A model generated the notes under the pieces. It had not been told where the DNA came from. It was given only the letters and a program-made list of their open reading frames with translations, and did not search any database. Both the position numbers and the translations under genes were made by a program. Shown piece by piece: positions 49,590 through 58,062 of a stretch of 64,000 nucleotides of DNA. Source of the stretch: Flavobacterium sp. DG2-3 (GTDB lineage Bacteria > Bacteroidota > Bacteroidia > Flavobacteriales > Flavobacteriaceae); contig NZ_JAVAMB010000022.1 in NCBI RefSeq assembly GCF_030730925.1, positions 20,118 through 84,117 of the forward strand. Reading direction: 5' to 3'. Position 1 is the first letter of the stretch. Each line of letters starts with the position of its first letter.

Positions 49590-51575
49590 TCATAGCTCTT
49601 TTAAAATTTTAACGACTTCATCAATTCCACAGCTGAAAATATTCATTTTATCTAATGTTTCGGCTGTAAATTTTCCTTTTAAAGCTTCCTCTTCAATAAT
49701 GGTAAGACAGTCGCTCAAATCATTTAGCATAAAAATATCCATGCTTGATTTCATATTATGCGCCAGTTTTTTGACATTTTCATAATCGGTATTTTTAAAA
49801 GCTTCAGCTAAATGCGCCGACTGATTCGGAATTTTTTCAACAAAAAGATCGATCATATCTTTTTTAAATTCAGGATCTCCGCAAGCCATTTCGTCTAAAA
49901 ATGACATATCCAAAATTCTTTTCTGGTGCGCATCGCTGTCTGGCGTCATTACGGTTTTTATAGCTTTTAAAAGAACCGACTGTTTAAACGGTTTTGGCAC
50001 ATAAGCATTCATTCCAACTTTGTAGCAACGCTCCTGCTCTCCAACTAGAGAATGCGCCGTCATCGCAATAATCGGAATATTCGAATTCATCTCATTTCTG
50101 ATGTATTCTGTGGTTTGGTAACCATCTTTAATAGGCATTTGCAAGTCCATTAAAACCAGATCATATTTGTTTTTTGATAAAAGTTCGATGCCTTCTTCTC
50201 CATTTTGCGCAATATCGAGATCAAACCCAAAATTATTAATTACGCTTTTTGCGAGCTTTTGGTTTAAAACATTGTCTTCGCAAAGCAAAATTTTAAGGTT
50301 TCCTAGATCATTTTTAGAAACTATTTTTACTGCTGTTTCTTCAGAATCAGTTTTTCTATACGAAAGAATAAAGTAAAACTCAGAACCTCGGTTTAAAGTA
50401 CTTTTGACATGAACTTCTCCTTTTTGAAGCTCGACAAGCTGTTTTACAATGTTTAGACCGAGTCCTGTACCGCCAAATTTTCGAGTTGTACTTTCTTCGC
50501 CTTGCGTAAAACGTTCAAAAATCGTTTCGAGTTTGTCTTTCGGAATTCCGATTCCAGTATCTTTTACGGAGAATTTAAGCGAATAATCTTCTTCCGTTTC
50601 ATCAATTTTCTTTACAGAAACGGTTACTTCGCCTTCACTTGTAAATTTAAGCGAATTGCCAATAAGGTTTACCAATATCTGATTCAACCTCCCTTGATCG
50701 CCAATTACCATATCGGGCATTTCGGCATCCAAAAACAGATTAAATTCTACATCTTTCTGTGCTTTTACTTTCAGTAAATTGTAAACGTGTTTGAGGGTTT
50801 TCTTCAGATTAAAACGCTCGCTCTCAATAGCTAAATTTCCTGATTCCATTTTAGAAAGATCCAAGATATCATTTACAATCAGAAGTAAATTTTCGCTTGC
50901 AATCTGAACACTTTCAATATAATCTCGCTGTGTATCATCGAGTTCTGTCTGCGCAAGTAAATCTGTAAAACCAGTAATCGCATTTAAAGGCGTTCTGATT
51001 TCGTGACTCATATTGGCCAAAAAACTGTCTCTTGCTAAAACAGCGCGTTCTGCAATTTTTCTCTGAACATAGAGCTGATTGTTTTTTGTGCCTAATTCCA
51101 GCTGTGCAATAACGTGTTTAGCGATGATAGAAAGTGCATTGCGCTGATTGTCATTCAGTTCTTTCACCACATGATCAATCGCACATAAAGTCCCAATATT
51201 ATAACCGTCTGGAGTTGTAAGCGGCACTCCTGCATAAAAACGGACATTGAAACCACCAGTAACATTGGGATCGTCTTTAAAACGATCGTTTAAATGCGTG
51301 TCGTTTATCTCTACGATTTTGGTATCTAAAATAGTGTAATTGCAAAAAGTGATTTCTCGAGGTACTTCAGAAACGCCTATTCCAATCTCCGATTTAAACC
51401 ACTGTCTGTCTTCATCAATAAAAGAAATATGGGCAATTGGCACACCACAGATATATGAAACTAGTCTTGTGGCATCATCAAAAGCATCATCAGGAAGTGT
51501 GTCTAGTATGTTATAACGTTTCAGGGCAGCTAAACGTTGAAGTTCGTTTTCTGGAATGGGGTAATTCTTATTCAT
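49590..51575 (-). CDS. Hybrid histidine kinase: GAF, HisKA, HATPase, receiver, HPt
   Basis: The frame is open from 51596; the second ATG at 51575 (MNKNYPIPENE) is the more usual start for this family. Order: GAF (~20-165; FCNYTILD, GTLCAID), HisKA with histidine in ANMSHEIRTPLNAITGF (~195), HATPase (NQILVNLIGNSLKFT, DTGIGIP, GGTGLGLNIVKQ), receiver (LLCEDNVLNQ, LVLMDLQMPIKDG) and a C-terminal HPt domain with histidine in KLAHNMKSS. No membrane helices, so it senses a cytoplasmic signal. Likely passes phosphate through HPt to the regulator downstream. Confidence 0.92.
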   Translation of the reverse strand: MNKNYPIPENELQRLAALKRYNILDTLPDDAFDDATRLVSYICGVPIAHISFIDEDRQWFKSEIGIGVSEVPREITFCNYTILDTKIVEINDTHLNDRFKDDPNVTGGFNVRFYAGVPLTTPDGYNIGTLCAIDHVVKELNDNQRNALSIIAKHVIAQLELGTKNNQLYVQRKIAERAVLARDSFLANMSHEIRTPLNAITGFTDLLAQTELDDTQRDYIESVQIASENLLLIVNDILDLSKMESGNLAIESERFNLKKTLKHVYNLLKVKAQKDVEFNLFLDAEMPDMVIGDQGRLNQILVNLIGNSLKFTSEGEVTVSVKKIDETEEDYSLKFSVKDTGIGIPKDKLETIFERFTQGEESTTRKFGGTGLGLNIVKQLVELQKGEVHVKSTLNRGSEFYFILSYRKTDSEETAVKIVSKNDLGNLKILLCEDNVLNQKLAKSVINNFGFDLDIAQNGEEGIELLSKNKYDLVLMDLQMPIKDGYQTTEYIRNEMNSNIPIIAMTAHSLVGEQERCYKVGMNAYVPKPFKQSVLLKAIKTVMTPDSDAHQKRILDMSFLDEMACGDPEFKKDMIDLFVEKIPNQSAHLAEAFKNTDYENVKKLAHNMKSSMDIFMLNDLSDCLTIIEEEALKGKFTAETLDKMNIFSCGIDEVVKILKEL

Positions 51576-51727
51576 TTTTAAGGCGGTAAAGTGCATAAAG
51601 ATAAGGCAAAATTAGTCTAAAACTCTTGCTTGACCGCGTTTTTATGATAAAAAAAGCTGTTTGGTAAAAGTACATATATTCAAAAGCATTTTTATATATT
51701 CGCCTCAACCTAAACCAAAAAAACAAA

Positions 51728-52291
51728 ATGAATTATAATCCAAATTATAATGGCGCTTTTCAATTTGAAATTGATCCTAAAATAAAAGAAAAGTACCGAA
51801 ATGCTGATAGAATCTTTAGTTCTAATCCAGAAACAATTAGGAAAATTTCTAAAAAGCTTTTGATATTTGGCATCATCATAATGCTAATAAGCATAAAAGC
51901 GGTAATTTGGCTGTTGATGCTAAAAATAGATCTTCTGACGTTAATAGCTGGTATAGGTGCTTTTTTGATTTATGCATCGGTTTATTTACGCAAAAACATT
52001 TCTAAATTTCCTATATTGATAGTATATCAAGATGAAATACTTTTTAGAAAACAAAAGCATTTTGGAAAGCTAAAAACTTTAGATCTGTATCATTTTTACA
52101 GCAAACCTTTAGAGTTTGAAACTTTATACAAGTGTGATTTAAAACAAGTAGTAATTCCAACTGGCATTTTTAATACAACTGAACTTTTTGTAGAAACAAA
52201 AAACGAAGAGAAAATTTTTCTCCTGCTAAATGTTGAAAAAGAATACCGAGACTATATTGCGCAATATTTACAGCAGTATATTAACAATTAG
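51728..52291 (+). CDS. Membrane protein of unknown function (PH-like)
   Basis: 187 residues. A polar N-terminus, two adjacent membrane helices (~40-62 LLIFGIIIMLISIKAVIWLL and ~66-84), then a ~100-residue cytoplasmic region of beta strands (ILIVYQDEILFRKQKHFGKLKTLDLYHF) resembling bacterial PH-like domains of small membrane proteins, which I infer from pattern only. Monocistronic and convergent with the following oxidoreductase gene, 12 bp apart. Confidence 0.7.
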   Translation: MNYNPNYNGAFQFEIDPKIKEKYRNADRIFSSNPETIRKISKKLLIFGIIIMLISIKAVIWLLMLKIDLLTLIAGIGAFLIYASVYLRKNISKFPILIVYQDEILFRKQKHFGKLKTLDLYHFYSKPLEFETLYKCDLKQVVIPTGIFNTTELFVETKNEEKIFLLLNVEKEYRDYIAQYLQQYINN

Positions 52292-52303
52292 CACTTAGAA
52301 AAC

Positions 52304-52942
52304 TCACAACTCCAAAATCCTCTTAAGTTCTAGCGTTGTATTTCCATCTGAAAGTACTTTGGGCGCTTTTACTAATTTTTCTGCTAAAAATGCTGTAGTA
52401 ATGGGTTTTAGACTCTTAAAAAGTCCGATTGCGTTTAGTATTTTAATGATGCTTATAGAAATCTTTTCGCCCCAGCGATCTGTATTCTCTCGAATAAGCG
52501 GACCTGGTCTAAAAACAATATATTGAGGAAAATGGAGCTCTTGAAGATAATCTTCTAGTTTTCCTTTCATCATCGAATAAAACACACTGCTTTTCACGGA
52601 AGCGCCATAAGAAGAAACCAAAACCAAAGAATGCACGTTGTTTTGTTTGGCAGCAGAGGCAAATTCAGCTGGAATATCAAAATCGATTTTCCATTGTTTT
52701 TCTTTTGAACCTGCATCTTTTAAAGTTGTTCCGATACATGAAAAAAGAACATCTCCTGTAATTAAATCTTGAAACGAATTCACATCTGAAAAATCTACAA
52801 CGTGTTCTGTGAGTTTTGGATGCGATTTTCCTGTTGAACGTCGTACAAAGATGGAAACCGCCTCGTAATCATTGCTTTCTAAAAGCAGATTAACCAGTTC
52901 TTTTCCCGTTGCGCCTGTCGCTCCAATTACCAATGCTTTCAT
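52304..52942 (-). CDS. Rossmann-fold NAD(P)-binding oxidoreductase (NmrA/HTATIP2-like)
   Basis: 212 residues. ALVIGATGATGKELVNLLL is the N-terminal dinucleotide motif of atypical short-chain dehydrogenases; LFSCIGTTLKDAGSKEKQWKIDFD and LVLVSSYGAS...YSMMKGKLEDYL contain the conserved serine and lysine region. FRPGPLIREN is typical of the HTATIP2/NmrA-like subgroup. Cytoplasmic. Substrate unknown. It is monocistronic. Confidence 0.85.
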   Translation of the reverse strand: MKALVIGATGATGKELVNLLLESNDYEAVSIFVRRSTGKSHPKLTEHVVDFSDVNSFQDLITGDVLFSCIGTTLKDAGSKEKQWKIDFDIPAEFASAAKQNNVHSLVLVSSYGASVKSSVFYSMMKGKLEDYLQELHFPQYIVFRPGPLIRENTDRWGEKISISIIKILNAIGLFKSLKPITTAFLAEKLVKAPKVLSDGNTTLELKRILEL

Positions 52943-53123
52943 AATAAAGGATTTATTAATAGTAAATATAAGGCTTTGTTTGAAATAATTTTTAATAGAA
53001 GTTGCTGATAGTTATGATCTCCAAAATCTGCTAGATCTGCGAGAGTAATTTTTCTCCCGCAGATTTTGCAGATCTTGCAGATTATCTTTTATTCTAAATA
53101 TTATTGGAAAAGTAAAAGCAAAA

Positions 53124-53154
53124 AAACCTCTTTACTACAGAAGCAAAGAGGTTT
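53124..53154 (-). terminator. Terminator after the T9SS-sorted gene
   Basis: AAACCTCTTT (53124-53133) and AAAGAGGTTT (53145-53154) pair around an 11-base loop; on the minus strand the stem is followed by TTTT. It is ~70 bp past the stop at 53225, beyond the tandem repeat. Confidence 0.8.
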
Positions 53155-53164
53155 AGTTTAAAAA

Positions 53165-53228
53165 TTTTCTAATTTTCTAATTTTCTAATTTTCTAATTTT
53201 CTAATTTTCTAATTTTCTAATTTTCTAA
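53165..53228. repeat. Tandem repeat TTTTCTAA, eight copies
   Basis: Exactly eight contiguous copies of the 8-mer TTTTCTAA, the last overlapping the stop codon of the 53225 gene. Copy-number change here would alter its 3' end only slightly. A slippage-prone tract; no known function. Confidence 0.9.
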
Positions 53229-55504
53229 TTTTTAATAAACTTCTGAGTATAAGTCGCTTTATCGGTCACAATGTTAATGATATAAAAACCTTTCGCAAAA
53301 TTGCTTACGTCGATTTGGCTGTTGTTTAATTGCGTATTGATCGTTCTTCCTGTCACATCATAGATCACAACATTTTTGATTTCGTCTTCTGTATTGATGT
53401 TCAGATAATCTGATACTGGATTTGGATAAATTGATAATTGCACTTTCGTGAATTCATCTCTGCCTAAAACAGAAGTATCAACCGAAATAGATTTCTCGAC
53501 TATCTTTCCATTCGAATTAAAACTAATTACAACGGTTGCAGTTCCACCATTTTTTGGCGTTAGAATTAATTCTTCGTTCGCATTAATTTCTGCTGAAACA
53601 ATATTCGCATCACTATTTGATTTTATTGTTTTTACGATCGCTGCCGATAAATTGTCTTCATCTGAAACCACTGTTTTTAAATCAATAATGGTCGGACTTC
53701 CTGTTGAAACTTGCGAAGGCAAAATTGAATTGACAACTGGCGCTGCATTATCTGGAAATACTGCCATTGCTGGAAACCAGTAATAATCGTTTAAGACTTT
53801 TGTGTCGATTAATTTCCCCGTGGTATCATAAGTATGAATCCAGTTTTTCTGATAATGAAAACTAAATCCGCTTTCTGTTGTGTTTACAATTAAATTCCCC
53901 GAAACTGGATCAATTCGTAATCCTGCACCATACAAAATTTGCTTGTAAGTTCCTGTTTGTCCAGGAAGTGTAGCAAAGTTTTCGTTGAATGTTTTTGTTG
54001 CAATATCAAATCGTATAATCTTTGTGCCTGCCACAAAACTGCTTACGTTATTATTCCAATACAAAGCATTTTCTGTATTGCTGTAAGTAAAACTTCCCGC
54101 ATTCCAAGCGCCCCAAGAACCTAAATATTTAGTTGTTGGAATAGCATAAACTGTTGTGTCAAAAGTCAGTGGATTAATATTGATCAATTTCTGTTCTTGA
54201 ATTCCCCAAATACTTCCGTCTTTGGCCTGTGTAACCGAATGAAACGCGCCAGAAATGGTTTTTATAACCGTATTTGTTTTAGGATCAATAACTAAAATTC
54301 CTGCACTTTGTTTTACAGCAAAAACATATTGCGAAGTACGAATCATATTTCCAATTTGTCCCGCATATTGGCTTCCTCCGCCTGTTGTTGGTATCTGACT
54401 TCCTACTTTCATGTTTTCAATATCAAAAAGATAAACACCATTTGAAGCACCTATATAACCCGTTTTTTCGTCTATACCCACAAAAGAGCGTCCGTCTCCT
54501 CCTCCAATAGTTTCAAATGAAGCGATTTTTTTCATCGTTTTTGCATCGGCAACAACCAATCTTCCACCTGGAATGTACTGCGTATCTCCGCCATCTTTTT
54601 CTTGCTTAGAAACAAAATAAAATTTATCTCCATAAATAGTTCCGTATGGTGTAGTCGCACCAAAAGTATGATTGTCATTAGCTTCACTATATACTCTGTA
54701 ATGAACGTTTCCGTTAGCATCAATAAAATTTACAGATCCATTCACATGTCCGAACCAATCTTCATTGACCATAAAGTAGCCTTTAGTAAAATCTATAGTT
54801 TTAGAATAAGGAGTAACTGGGGTAAAAGTTGTGGCAAGATCAACTGGTTGCATTTCTGGATTAAAATTCCAGACATCCCAAGAACCGTTTTGCAATTCGC
54901 GAGAAGAAGCTCCTAAACCAGAATAGCCAAAATCGCTATCAGTTGGATCTTTAACCCAATACGACCAATATCCAGTGGTCCATCCTGACTGCCAGTGATC
55001 ATTGGTATCGATAACCGTATAAGAATCAAAATCGTAAGCAGACGTATTAATTATACCATCAAAAGGATAAAAAGGAAAGGTTTTATCAATGCCTTTATAG
55101 AGTCCGTTTGTGCCTGCTCCGTCCAAATCGAAGCCAAAACCTCCAATCGCAGATCCGAATTGAGTTCCTTGATAAAGTAACGTAAAAAAACGAGGATCTG
55201 CTTTTGCAATGGCTTTAATCATATCTTCGCCCGTTGCTGTTCCATCCCATTTAAATCCCCAAACCAAAGCATCAGAAGTTTTATTGTCATTCCATTGCAC
55301 TACAAATGCCGCTTGATTCGCGCCTGTTCCAACCCAATATTGAATATCGTCAAAAGTGGTTGCGTTGGCTGTTTGTGCTTTTAATTGTTTTTGCGTTACC
55401 GCTTTTAATTTCAGATCGTTTCTAGGAACTCCTTGTACTGTTGTCTGCGCATTGGTTACAAACGCAAAAAATAGCATGAGTATTATTAAGTAGTTTTTCT
55501 TCAT
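53225..55504 (-). CDS. Large T9SS-sorted surface protein of the B12 locus (beta-propeller-like)
   Basis: 759 residues. Signal peptide (~1-19, ending TNAQ), an N-terminal region (~40-210) with YWVGTGANQAAFVVQWND, a DUF5074/YncE-like propeller (~235-560; KMKKIASFETIGGGDGRSFVGI, TNTVIKTISGAFHSVTQAKDGSIWGI), an Ig-like/PKD segment and a type A T9SS sorting domain (last ~75; LSIYPNPVSDYLNI, IYDVTGRTI, GFYIINIVTD). It follows BtuB, BtuG and a surface lipoprotein on the same strand, so a role in capturing corrinoids at the surface is inferred. A family 1 repeat separates it from those genes. Confidence 0.82.
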   Translation of the reverse strand: MKKNYLIILMLFFAFVTNAQTTVQGVPRNDLKLKAVTQKQLKAQTANATTFDDIQYWVGTGANQAAFVVQWNDNKTSDALVWGFKWDGTATGEDMIKAIAKADPRFFTLLYQGTQFGSAIGGFGFDLDGAGTNGLYKGIDKTFPFYPFDGIINTSAYDFDSYTVIDTNDHWQSGWTTGYWSYWVKDPTDSDFGYSGLGASSRELQNGSWDVWNFNPEMQPVDLATTFTPVTPYSKTIDFTKGYFMVNEDWFGHVNGSVNFIDANGNVHYRVYSEANDNHTFGATTPYGTIYGDKFYFVSKQEKDGGDTQYIPGGRLVVADAKTMKKIASFETIGGGDGRSFVGIDEKTGYIGASNGVYLFDIENMKVGSQIPTTGGGSQYAGQIGNMIRTSQYVFAVKQSAGILVIDPKTNTVIKTISGAFHSVTQAKDGSIWGIQEQKLININPLTFDTTVYAIPTTKYLGSWGAWNAGSFTYSNTENALYWNNNVSSFVAGTKIIRFDIATKTFNENFATLPGQTGTYKQILYGAGLRIDPVSGNLIVNTTESGFSFHYQKNWIHTYDTTGKLIDTKVLNDYYWFPAMAVFPDNAAPVVNSILPSQVSTGSPTIIDLKTVVSDEDNLSAAIVKTIKSNSDANIVSAEINANEELILTPKNGGTATVVISFNSNGKIVEKSISVDTSVLGRDEFTKVQLSIYPNPVSDYLNINTEDEIKNVVIYDVTGRTINTQLNNSQIDVSNFAKGFYIINIVTDKATYTQKFIKN

Positions 55505-55551
55505 AATTTATTTGTTTAAAATGTTGTGTTAATGTGTTTTTATTTTTTTTT

Positions 55552-55700
55552 AAACACATAGAAACATAGTGTTTATGTTTTCACTACAACTTTGTCAAAG
55601 TTTCAAACTTTGACAAAGTTTAAGCGTGTATCTACTATGTGTTTTCAAGCAAAGTGAAACGCCTTTTATTAAGTTTCAAAATCTATGTTTCTATGTGTTT
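55552..55700. repeat. Family 1 inverted-repeat element, complete short copy
   Basis: 149 bp with the same perfect 18-bp termini (55552-55569, 55683-55700), the AACTTTGTCAAAGTTTC palindromic core and GTGAAACGCCTTT. It lies between two genes of the B12 unit and may uncouple the last gene from the riboswitch-controlled transcript. Confidence 0.85.
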
Positions 55701-55707
55701 TAAAAAA

Positions 55708-56904
55708 TTAATTAAGATGCAAATCATAAGCTCCAGAAACCTCCGTAGAAACTTCGCCCAACCAGCCCGCTTCTTGATTAATTGCGGTGTAAACTTTTAC
55801 AAAGTCGATTCCTGGAAGTTTCACATATTTTCCGTTTTTATCAACCGCCCACGAAATATCAATATTCGAAGCTTCATCATTATTTGGAGCATTATCGGCG
55901 TAACCAAATTCAAACGATTTGCCGACCCAGTACGAGCCTTCTCCGCTTTGGTCGTAGAAATTATCAGCTATTCTAGTTCCTTTTAAAGTATAAGAAGAAT
56001 TGGCAATCCAAAGTGGATAATAATTCTGGTCGTGAAATACATTTTGGACTTTAAAACCTGATTTTCCAGCATTATCCTGCCATTTAATGTACTCGTTATC
56101 AACCTGCCAAAATTCAGTTCCAGCGACTGGAGATTTATTAGCATCAGGCTTGAAATAGGTGATTTCGTAGTTTTTTATAGTCGTGTTTTTAAAATATTCA
56201 CTGCCTGCGATTTCGTACCATTCGTCTTCGTCTGGTTTTCCGTTTTTGTTTTTGTCGTACGCGACCATAATAATTCCTGCTTCGCAAGATCCTGCACGCG
56301 CTTCGTTGGCTTCATTTCCCCAAAAAGCATTTCCTAAAATTTTAAAATCACGACCTTCCATATTCGGAATCGTGTGATCAAAACCAAAAACTACATAACC
56401 GCCAAAACCTCCTAATGAAATCATAGTCGTATTAGATCCCGCAATCGCTTTTTTAGCTGCAGAAATCATATTGGCCTCGGTATTTCCTTCCTTATATTCT
56501 GGAATTCCGTTGGTAAACTGTCCGACAGCAGGACGAAAATCAAATACATTAGAAATATATTTACTGTACGTTCCCGTTTCTTTTACAACATTAATGGACG
56601 AATTGTACACTTTAGTTTCTCCATTAATTTCTACTTTTAAAGTCAATGGATAATTTTTCTGGTACGGACTAATAAAATCCAATTCTACATTATCTGAAAT
56701 AATCGAATCTTTTATACTCCAAGTCAGTTTTGCCGTGCTTGGAAGAGCCGTCGCAATATTCAGCACTTTAAAACGGTCAATTGTATACGATTCTTTCAGC
56801 ACCTCTGCGGGAAGCAAATCTCCTTCATCGTTATCTTTACTGCAGGCTGCCAATCCTAAAAATAGAATTAGAGACAAAGCAATTTTTAAAAGGTTTTTAT
56901 TCAT
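55708..56904 (-). CDS. Surface lipoprotein of the B12 uptake operon
   Basis: 398 residues. Lipoprotein signal with the lipobox cysteine at ~21 (LGLAACSKDNDEGD, followed by acidic residues that in Bacteroidota favour surface export). An Ig-like N-terminal region is followed by a large domain with EANMISAAKKAIAGSNTTMI, GGYVVFGFDHTIPN, GNEANEARAGSCEAGI and AYDKNKNGKPDEDEW (calcium-binding-like loop). Similar proteins occur next to btuG and btuB in Bacteroides; a corrinoid-binding or accessory role is inferred from that context. It is 12 bp downstream of btuG. Confidence 0.8.
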   Translation of the reverse strand: MNKNLLKIALSLILFLGLAACSKDNDEGDLLPAEVLKESYTIDRFKVLNIATALPSTAKLTWSIKDSIISDNVELDFISPYQKNYPLTLKVEINGETKVYNSSINVVKETGTYSKYISNVFDFRPAVGQFTNGIPEYKEGNTEANMISAAKKAIAGSNTTMISLGGFGGYVVFGFDHTIPNMEGRDFKILGNAFWGNEANEARAGSCEAGIIMVAYDKNKNGKPDEDEWYEIAGSEYFKNTTIKNYEITYFKPDANKSPVAGTEFWQVDNEYIKWQDNAGKSGFKVQNVFHDQNYYPLWIANSSYTLKGTRIADNFYDQSGEGSYWVGKSFEFGYADNAPNNDEASNIDISWAVDKNGKYVKLPGIDFVKVYTAINQEAGWLGEVSTEVSGAYDLHLN

Positions 56905-56916
56905 TGTTTTTAATGT

Positions 56917-58062
56917 TTATTTTTTAGTGATAAAAGCAATATGAGCTGGAATATTCCCAGCGGTCGTTTTCCATTTTAATTTTCCATCGGGCGTAAAACA
57001 GTAGATATAACCGGTTACAACATAGTTTTGAGCGTCAGTAATGTAGATTTCTTTGCTTTCTGGATTCACTTGAAGTCCGTACGGAATCATGATTTTTTTG
57101 TCTGTCCCGTCGGTAATAATCTGGTTTGTAATTACCTTTTTGGTTTTGGTATCCAAAATTCCGTAACTCACTTTATTGGAACCCGTCAGATAACTCCAAG
57201 AAACACTGTAGAAATACAATAAATCATCAACCAGACAAGTTCCAGAAACAGGAATATCGAGTTGCATTTTCTTTTCATCTGTCTGCGTATCAATCACAAA
57301 AAGATTAGACGGCGTGTTGTAGTAATCGCCACGAGAACTCACATAAATATCGCCTCGGCTGTCAATCTGCATGCTGTACAAATTAATGCCAACATCTATT
57401 TTTTTGATTTCTGTAAAAGTCTCCAAATCAATTACCGAAACCGTTCTGTCGTAATTCGGAACTCGGTAACCTCCAGAATTGGCAACATACAATTTTCCGT
57501 TATGAATTACCATTTGCTCTGGCTGATAGCCAACGGTTACTTTTCTTTTGATTTCTAAAGAAGTCGTGTCAATTTCGGCAACAAAACCAATTTCTGCATT
57601 TGGATTGATGGCAACGGGTCCAGAATACGAACTCACATACGCTTTATCTTTGTAAAAAGCCACATAACGGCAGTTCGGAATATCGATTTTTTTGATGCGT
57701 TTTGCCGTCCATTTTTCTAAAACTTCCACTTTATTCGAACAGTTAATGACCGCATATACTTTATTCCCGTAGATTTTAATATCGTTTCCAACATCTCCCA
57801 ATTCCTTGACAACAGAAGGATTTCGTTCGGAATAAACATCTGTCGTATAATTTCCTGTTCTGTAATTAAAAACGTCCAGACTCGCTCGGTTCATTCCCAT
57901 ATTTCCTTCGTTCAGCAGATAAAATCCTTCAATCTTTCCGTCACTTCTCGGTGCCGCAACGCTAACATCTGAAGAAAGAAATATTGTTTCGTCTTCACGA
58001 CAGGAAACCAAAGAAATGGCTATGCTCAAACCCAATACTATTTTTAAAATCGCCTTTTTCAT
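56917..58062 (-). CDS. btuG: BtuG-like surface beta-propeller lipoprotein, B12 capture
   Basis: 381 residues. Lipoprotein signal with cysteine at ~21 (SIAISLVSCREDE), then a YncE-type seven-bladed propeller: repeated blades GFYLLNEGNMGMNRASLDVFN, VEVLEKWTAKRIKKIDIPNC, PEQMVIHNGKLYVANSGG, VSVIDLETFTEIKKIDVG, YGILDTKTKKVITNQ. BtuG proteins of Bacteroides bind cobalamin tightly on the cell surface and hand it to BtuB. Here the gene overlaps the BtuB-like receptor gene by 4 bp under the cobalamin riboswitch, which strongly supports that role. Confidence 0.88.
   Translation of the reverse strand: MKKAILKIVLGLSIAISLVSCREDETIFLSSDVSVAAPRSDGKIEGFYLLNEGNMGMNRASLDVFNYRTGNYTTDVYSERNPSVVKELGDVGNDIKIYGNKVYAVINCSNKVEVLEKWTAKRIKKIDIPNCRYVAFYKDKAYVSSYSGPVAINPNAEIGFVAEIDTTSLEIKRKVTVGYQPEQMVIHNGKLYVANSGGYRVPNYDRTVSVIDLETFTEIKKIDVGINLYSMQIDSRGDIYVSSRGDYYNTPSNLFVIDTQTDEKKMQLDIPVSGTCLVDDLLYFYSVSWSYLTGSNKVSYGILDTKTKKVITNQIITDGTDKKIMIPYGLQVNPESKEIYITDAQNYVVTGYIYCFTPDGKLKWKTTAGNIPAHIAFITKK

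Noticed and set aside
53165..53228. CRISPR-like array (also 63924-64000)
   Set aside because: Units of 8 and 7 bp are directly contiguous with no spacers, so these are simple tandem repeats.
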